A stretch of DNA of 8,409 nucleotides from Wenzhouxiangellaceae bacterium (GTDB lineage: Bacteria > Pseudomonadota > Gammaproteobacteria > Xanthomonadales > Wenzhouxiangellaceae), in assembly GCA_023258355.1 (NCBI GenBank), contig JALQZL010000039.1, positions 1 to 8,409 of the forward strand, in the 5' to 3' direction. A program made the position numbers and the translations under genes. Position 1 is the first letter of the stretch. Every line of letters begins with the position of its first letter. The notes beneath the pieces were generated by a model. That model worked only from the letters and a program-made list of their open reading frames with translations. It was not told the origin of the DNA and did not search any database. Of this stretch, positions 5,659-8,409 are shown one piece after another.

Positions 5659-5662
5659 GATG
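5644..5662. repeat. 7-bp perfect inverted repeat overlapping the yceI promoter region
   Basis: CATCGCA and TGCGATG flank a 5-nt spacer. The right arm overlaps the candidate -35 box of yceI, as an operator would. It uses bases that also pair in the larger 5618-5658 repeat, so both folds cannot form together. Confidence 0.45.
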
Positions 5663-5684
5663 GGCTGATCAGGTAGTGTGAAAT
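5655..5684 (+). promoter_or_regulatory. candidate sigma-70 promoter of the yceI-family gene
   Basis: TTGCGA (5655-5660) and TGAAAT (5679-5684) are 18 nt apart, each with four of six consensus bases. An AT-rich stretch at 5631-5643 lies upstream, like an UP element. The predicted start near 5691 gives a leader of about 36 nt. Support is moderate to weak. Confidence 0.3.
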
Positions 5685-5715
5685 TGCCTCGAAGCCCATT
5701 GTGTCTGCATTAATT

Positions 5716-5719
5716 GGAG
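5716..5719 (+). promoter_or_regulatory. ribosome binding site of the yceI-family gene
   Basis: GGAG lies 7 nt before the ATG at 5727, the clearest Shine-Dalgarno sequence in the window. It fixes the start ahead of the signal peptide. Confidence 0.75.
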
Positions 5720-5726
5720 AAAAGAT

Positions 5727-6347
5727 ATGAAGACGATAGCTCAAGCAATGTTAGCCGGCATGATCCTCGGGTTGGTCATCCCCGCATCTGTCGCTGCCAA
5801 TGACCATCAGGATCAATCATCAGTCGAGCACTATGTGATTGATACCTCAGGCGCCCATGCCTTTGTTCAATTTAGGATCAAACACATGGGTTTTTCTTGG
5901 CTCTATGGGCGCTTCAACGAGTTTGAAGGCCAATTTAGCTTTGATCCTGAAGATCCATCCAACTCAAATGTTCGTGTGGTCATCAATACCGCCAGCATCG
6001 ACTCGAACCATGAGAGCCGAGATAACCACCTAAGAAATGAAGACTTTCTGACGGTCGATGAGTACCCCGAAGCTCGCTTTGTCAGCACCTCTTTTGAGCA
6101 CATTGAGGGTGACCGCTACGCCATGACGGGCGAGCTGACTTTCATGGGTGTCACAAAAACCTTGGCCTTCGACGTCACTCAGATCGGTGCTGGCCAAGAC
6201 CCATGGGGCAACTATCGGCGTGGATTCCATGGAACGACTCGTTTTGCTCTGGCAGATTTTGGGATTGACTACAACCTAGGCCCAGCGGCTCGCGAGGTTG
6301 AAATCATCCTAGACGTGGAGGGCATTCGCCAAGAGCCCTCGGCATAA
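5727..6347 (+). CDS. YceI-family periplasmic protein (lipocalin-like, polyisoprenoid-binding fold)
   Basis: A 206-residue secreted YceI-domain protein. Residues 1-24 are a Sec signal peptide: Lys2, a hydrophobic core from about 7 to 18, and a likely signal peptidase I site at SVA/A or VAA/N. The mature part is a lipocalin-like beta barrel known to bind a long isoprenoid chain in the Thermus homologue. Family blocks are present: YVIDTSGAHAFVQFRIKHMG at 36-55, GRFNEFEGQFSFD at 61-73, INTASIDSNHESRDNHLRNEDFL at about 86-108, YPEARFVS, GELTFMGVTKTLAFDV and DPWGNYRRGFHGTTRF. The usual INRSDFG stretch reads FALADFGI here, a small deviation. It lacks the cytochrome b561 partner that often accompanies YceI proteins; instead it is a single gene with its own candidate promoter and a strong terminator. 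The precise ligand and physiological role are unknown. Confidence 0.93.
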   Translation: MKTIAQAMLAGMILGLVIPASVAANDHQDQSSVEHYVIDTSGAHAFVQFRIKHMGFSWLYGRFNEFEGQFSFDPEDPSNSNVRVVINTASIDSNHESRDNHLRNEDFLTVDEYPEARFVSTSFEHIEGDRYAMTGELTFMGVTKTLAFDVTQIGAGQDPWGNYRRGFHGTTRFALADFGIDYNLGPAAREVEIILDVEGIRQEPSA

Positions 6348-6384
6348 AAACATGGGTTGCGCCCTATCCGGGCGTCGCCGATTG

Positions 6385-6423
6385 AACCCAGCCCTCACGG
6401 CGGTGGTGGCTGGGTTTGTTTTT
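6385..6423 (+). terminator. strong Rho-independent terminator of the yceI-family gene
   Basis: AACCCAGCC (6385-6393) pairs perfectly over 9 bp with GGCTGGGTT (6408-6416). After one mismatch the stem continues with T-G, C-G, A-T and C-G pairs to a GGCG tetraloop (6399-6402). TGTTTTT follows. The orientation suits yceI, whose stop is 38 nt upstream. The structure covers the stop and last codons of the opposing YhdP-like gene. On the minus strand no T-run follows. Confidence 0.85.
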
Positions 6424-8409
6424 CCTCAACAGGCTCAGCGTCCTCTGAGCGCACAGGTGGCCTCATCATCTCCACCTCATCAGTCGTGGGTTCATTCAAA
6501 AGCGGCTGTTCAGATCGGGGCTCTGACGTGTCATCAGCTCGCACAATCTGTGCGTCAACCAACTCAATCAGGGGTTCTGCCCACGGCCCAGTAATGCTGT
6601 AGCGTGCTTCACTCACGCCCTTCAGTGGCTGATCCAAAATAGATTGCAGCAAAAGACCCGCCGCTGCCCCAACTGGCCCGCCAGCCAAGCCACCAATGAC
6701 TGGTAACGTTGAACCCAAGCCAGGCTCAATCACCACCTGCTGGTCATAGGATCTGGCTATCATGTCCGTGGTGCCGGTTAGGGTAATAATCGCCGATGGA
6801 GAGGCAATCTCTATACCCTGAGTTTGGGCCTGACCATTGGTCATGTCGAACTGCCCTTCCATGCGATCGAATTGAAACCCAGACGAGAAGACATCCCTAA
6901 AATCGAGCATCAAACGACGAGGCAGGGCACTAAAACTCACCAAACCAAGCAGACGACCTGCACCAGCAGACGCTTGTGGAATATTGCCACCTCGAAGGGT
7001 GAAGTCCATGCTGCCATTGACCCTGTACAAATTGAAATCGAGCAAGGTACCCGGCCAGTTCAGATCAAAATCCAAGGTCGCTTGGCGGGCTTGCAATCCG
7101 GCCTGATAACCCGTGGCTTGTATTAGGCGGTTGAAGTTTCGGCTACTGAGGCGACCTTGCATGGCAGAGCGTGGCCCGAGGTCATCGACATATGACCAGT
7201 CACCTCTGGCTTGTAATCTTAAATCGGGGCCATCAATATCCAGCAGTTCAATTTCCCACCCTTGGTCCGTTGAATGCGTCTCCAGCCGTGTGCTGCCTAA
7301 CACCAAATCATCCCAATAGAGCGCTCGGACAAGCAGCGTCAAGGGTATGGCTTGCCTTGGATCAGTCAAAGTCGGCGGGCGGATGGGGCTGGTCTCTGGT
7401 TCGAGCTCATTAGGTACCAAGTAAAGATGCTCTAGATCCACAACAATGGCGCGTCCCAATCCCCGATCACCCGGCCACAAAATCTCTCCTCGGATGGAAG
7501 GCCCCTGGACACTGACAATCCATTGTGATTCGGCCCAATTGATCTCGATGGCGGCGGGGGCAACCGCCGTCCCAGGCACATTCAAGGCATCCACCTCGAC
7601 CAGGCCAGCCACGCGACCTGAGAGCATGTCATTAATCCAGTCAGTTTGTGAGACACCCTCTGGATTAATGGCATTGATCCCCTCTGTTATCAATTGCTGC
7701 CAACCGCCTAGATCCAGATCTGGCAACGATCCGTCGAATACAACCCCAGCATCCATGGGTAATTGAGGAACCTGTTGATTCCCAAAGCTGGCCGCGGCGG
7801 CCCACCCATTGGTTCGACGCGCGATACTCATAGCGCCGATCTCACCCAAGCTCGCCCGCATAGCAGACTGGTTAGCTTGCACGACCCATTCAATGGCCAG
7901 TGGCCACTCAGTGAGCGATGGCTTAGCCAAGGGTGCTGGGAAGGCCAATTCAGTGCCCCCCAATGAGCTATTGAGCGCGACACGCAGCCCATCTTGGGCA
8001 GAGGCTTTGGAGACCTCCACTGAGAGCTCGGTTTGACCGGATACATAATCTGCCAAGCCACTAAAGCCATCCAACTGCGCAAGCCACGCCTGAGGTTGGA
8101 TGGTGGTGGAGACTGTCAACTGAGGCGAGGGCCCAGAAGTGATACGTGGCCGCAGCGTGACAGGTTGACCGTAAAATAGTGCCTGCAAACCATCACTTTG
8201 TATGAGCTGGCGGTTGAGTGCCAACCTGCCCTCAAGGCGCTCTAGCCCTAAAGAAACCTCTGTGAGCGCCAGATCATTACCCAAAAAATCGACGAAGCCT
8301 GTCATAGCCCACGCCGCGCGATTTTTGATTGGGAGCGTCAAACCCACATCGGCGTCGACATCGCCACCCCATTGCACCGCACCAAACACCGTATCCCAAC
8401 CCGAGATGG
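6395..8409 (-). CDS. yhdP: YhdP/AsmA-like envelope protein, C-terminal part, runs off the right edge
   Basis: The last 670 codons of a large gene; the frame stays open to 8409 and the apparent start at 8389 is only an internal GTG (Val), with SGWDTVFG reading straight across it. The E. coli YhdP relative is about 1,270 residues, so roughly half is visible. YhdP is an inner-membrane-anchored AsmA-like protein spanning the periplasm and implicated in phospholipid traffic to the outer membrane. Visible here are repeated short beta strands and the AsmA-type C-terminal module at about 7153-6563. That module has the conserved stretch with SYDQQVVIEPGLGSTLPVIG, a glycine-rich GGLAGGPVGAAAG hydrophobic segment, and YSITGPWAEP. 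The final 55 residues (6562-6398) are an acidic, proline-rich, low-complexity tail ending PPPP. No tldD-like gene follows it, unlike in E. coli; a convergent yceI-family gene does. The family assignment is firm; the orthologue symbol is by analogy. Confidence 0.88.
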   Translation of the reverse strand, partial: ISGWDTVFGAVQWGGDVDADVGLTLPIKNRAAWAMTGFVDFLGNDLALTEVSLGLERLEGRLALNRQLIQSDGLQALFYGQPVTLRPRITSGPSPQLTVSTTIQPQAWLAQLDGFSGLADYVSGQTELSVEVSKASAQDGLRVALNSSLGGTELAFPAPLAKPSLTEWPLAIEWVVQANQSAMRASLGEIGAMSIARRTNGWAAAASFGNQQVPQLPMDAGVVFDGSLPDLDLGGWQQLITEGINAINPEGVSQTDWINDMLSGRVAGLVEVDALNVPGTAVAPAAIEINWAESQWIVSVQGPSIRGEILWPGDRGLGRAIVVDLEHLYLVPNELEPETSPIRPPTLTDPRQAIPLTLLVRALYWDDLVLGSTRLETHSTDQGWEIELLDIDGPDLRLQARGDWSYVDDLGPRSAMQGRLSSRNFNRLIQATGYQAGLQARQATLDFDLNWPGTLLDFNLYRVNGSMDFTLRGGNIPQASAGAGRLLGLVSFSALPRRLMLDFRDVFSSGFQFDRMEGQFDMTNGQAQTQGIEIASPSAIITLTGTTDMIARSYDQQVVIEPGLGSTLPVIGGLAGGPVGAAAGLLLQSILDQPLKGVSEARYSITGPWAEPLIELVDAQIVRADDTSEPRSEQPLLNEPTTDEVEMMRPPVRSEDAEPVEEKQTQPPPP

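Noticed and set aside
6359..6375. Minus-strand terminator for the YhdP-like gene
   Set aside because: The 6-bp hairpin is followed by AACCCATG before any T-run, which is too far for a canonical intrinsic terminator.
8387..8389. Start codon for the YhdP-like gene
   Set aside because: This is an internal GTG; the frame continues with family-like sequence to the window edge, so the gene is cut by the window and not short.
1..8409. A novel defence, mobile or biosynthetic system
   Set aside because: All coding space belongs to recognised housekeeping or envelope families; I saw no transposase, integrase, direct-repeat array, attachment site duplication at the tRNA, or toxin-antitoxin pair.

Overview
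The window is an ordinary housekeeping stretch of a proteobacterial chromosome, most likely gammaproteobacterial. The order tpiA-secG-tRNA-Leu(GAG)-nuoA-nuoB-nuoC-nuoD-nuoE, with NuoC and NuoD as separate proteins, is familiar from Xanthomonas/Legionella-like gammaproteobacteria and from betaproteobacteria. Enterobacteria instead have a fused NuoCD. The YhdP-type AsmA-like protein also points to a Gram-negative gammaproteobacterium. I cannot name a genus from this sequence.

Layout. Positions 1-3189 (minus strand) hold the start of the respiratory complex I operon: nuoA, nuoB, nuoC, nuoD and the first 102 codons of nuoE, which runs off the left edge. The B/C, C/D and D/E junctions are all 4-nt ATGA overlaps. 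Upstream on the same strand come a tRNA-Leu with anticodon GAG and encoded CCA (3243-3327), secG (3420-3851) and tpiA (3924-4691). A terminator-like hairpin lies between tpiA and secG. A 73-nt divergent intergenic region (4692-4764) separates tpiA from a plus-strand short-chain dehydrogenase (4765-5580). After a weak terminator and a structured 146-nt intergenic region comes a secreted YceI-family protein (5727-6347). This converges on the 3' end of a large minus-strand gene for a YhdP/AsmA-like envelope protein (6395-8409, N-terminus outside the window). The strong plus-strand terminator of yceI is built partly from the last codons of that gene.

How the genes relate. NuoA-E belong to the membrane, connecting and NADH-input parts of the proton-pumping NADH:quinone oxidoreductase. 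TpiA supplies central glycolysis and SecG is the accessory subunit of the Sec translocon. YceI and YhdP are both cell-envelope proteins but are convergently transcribed, so they do not form an operon. I found no mobile element, CRISPR array, phage gene, toxin-antitoxin pair or defence system. No gene-free stretch exceeds 300 nt. The most unusual non-coding signal is a 12-bp bulged palindrome with a competing 7-bp hairpin, just upstream of yceI.
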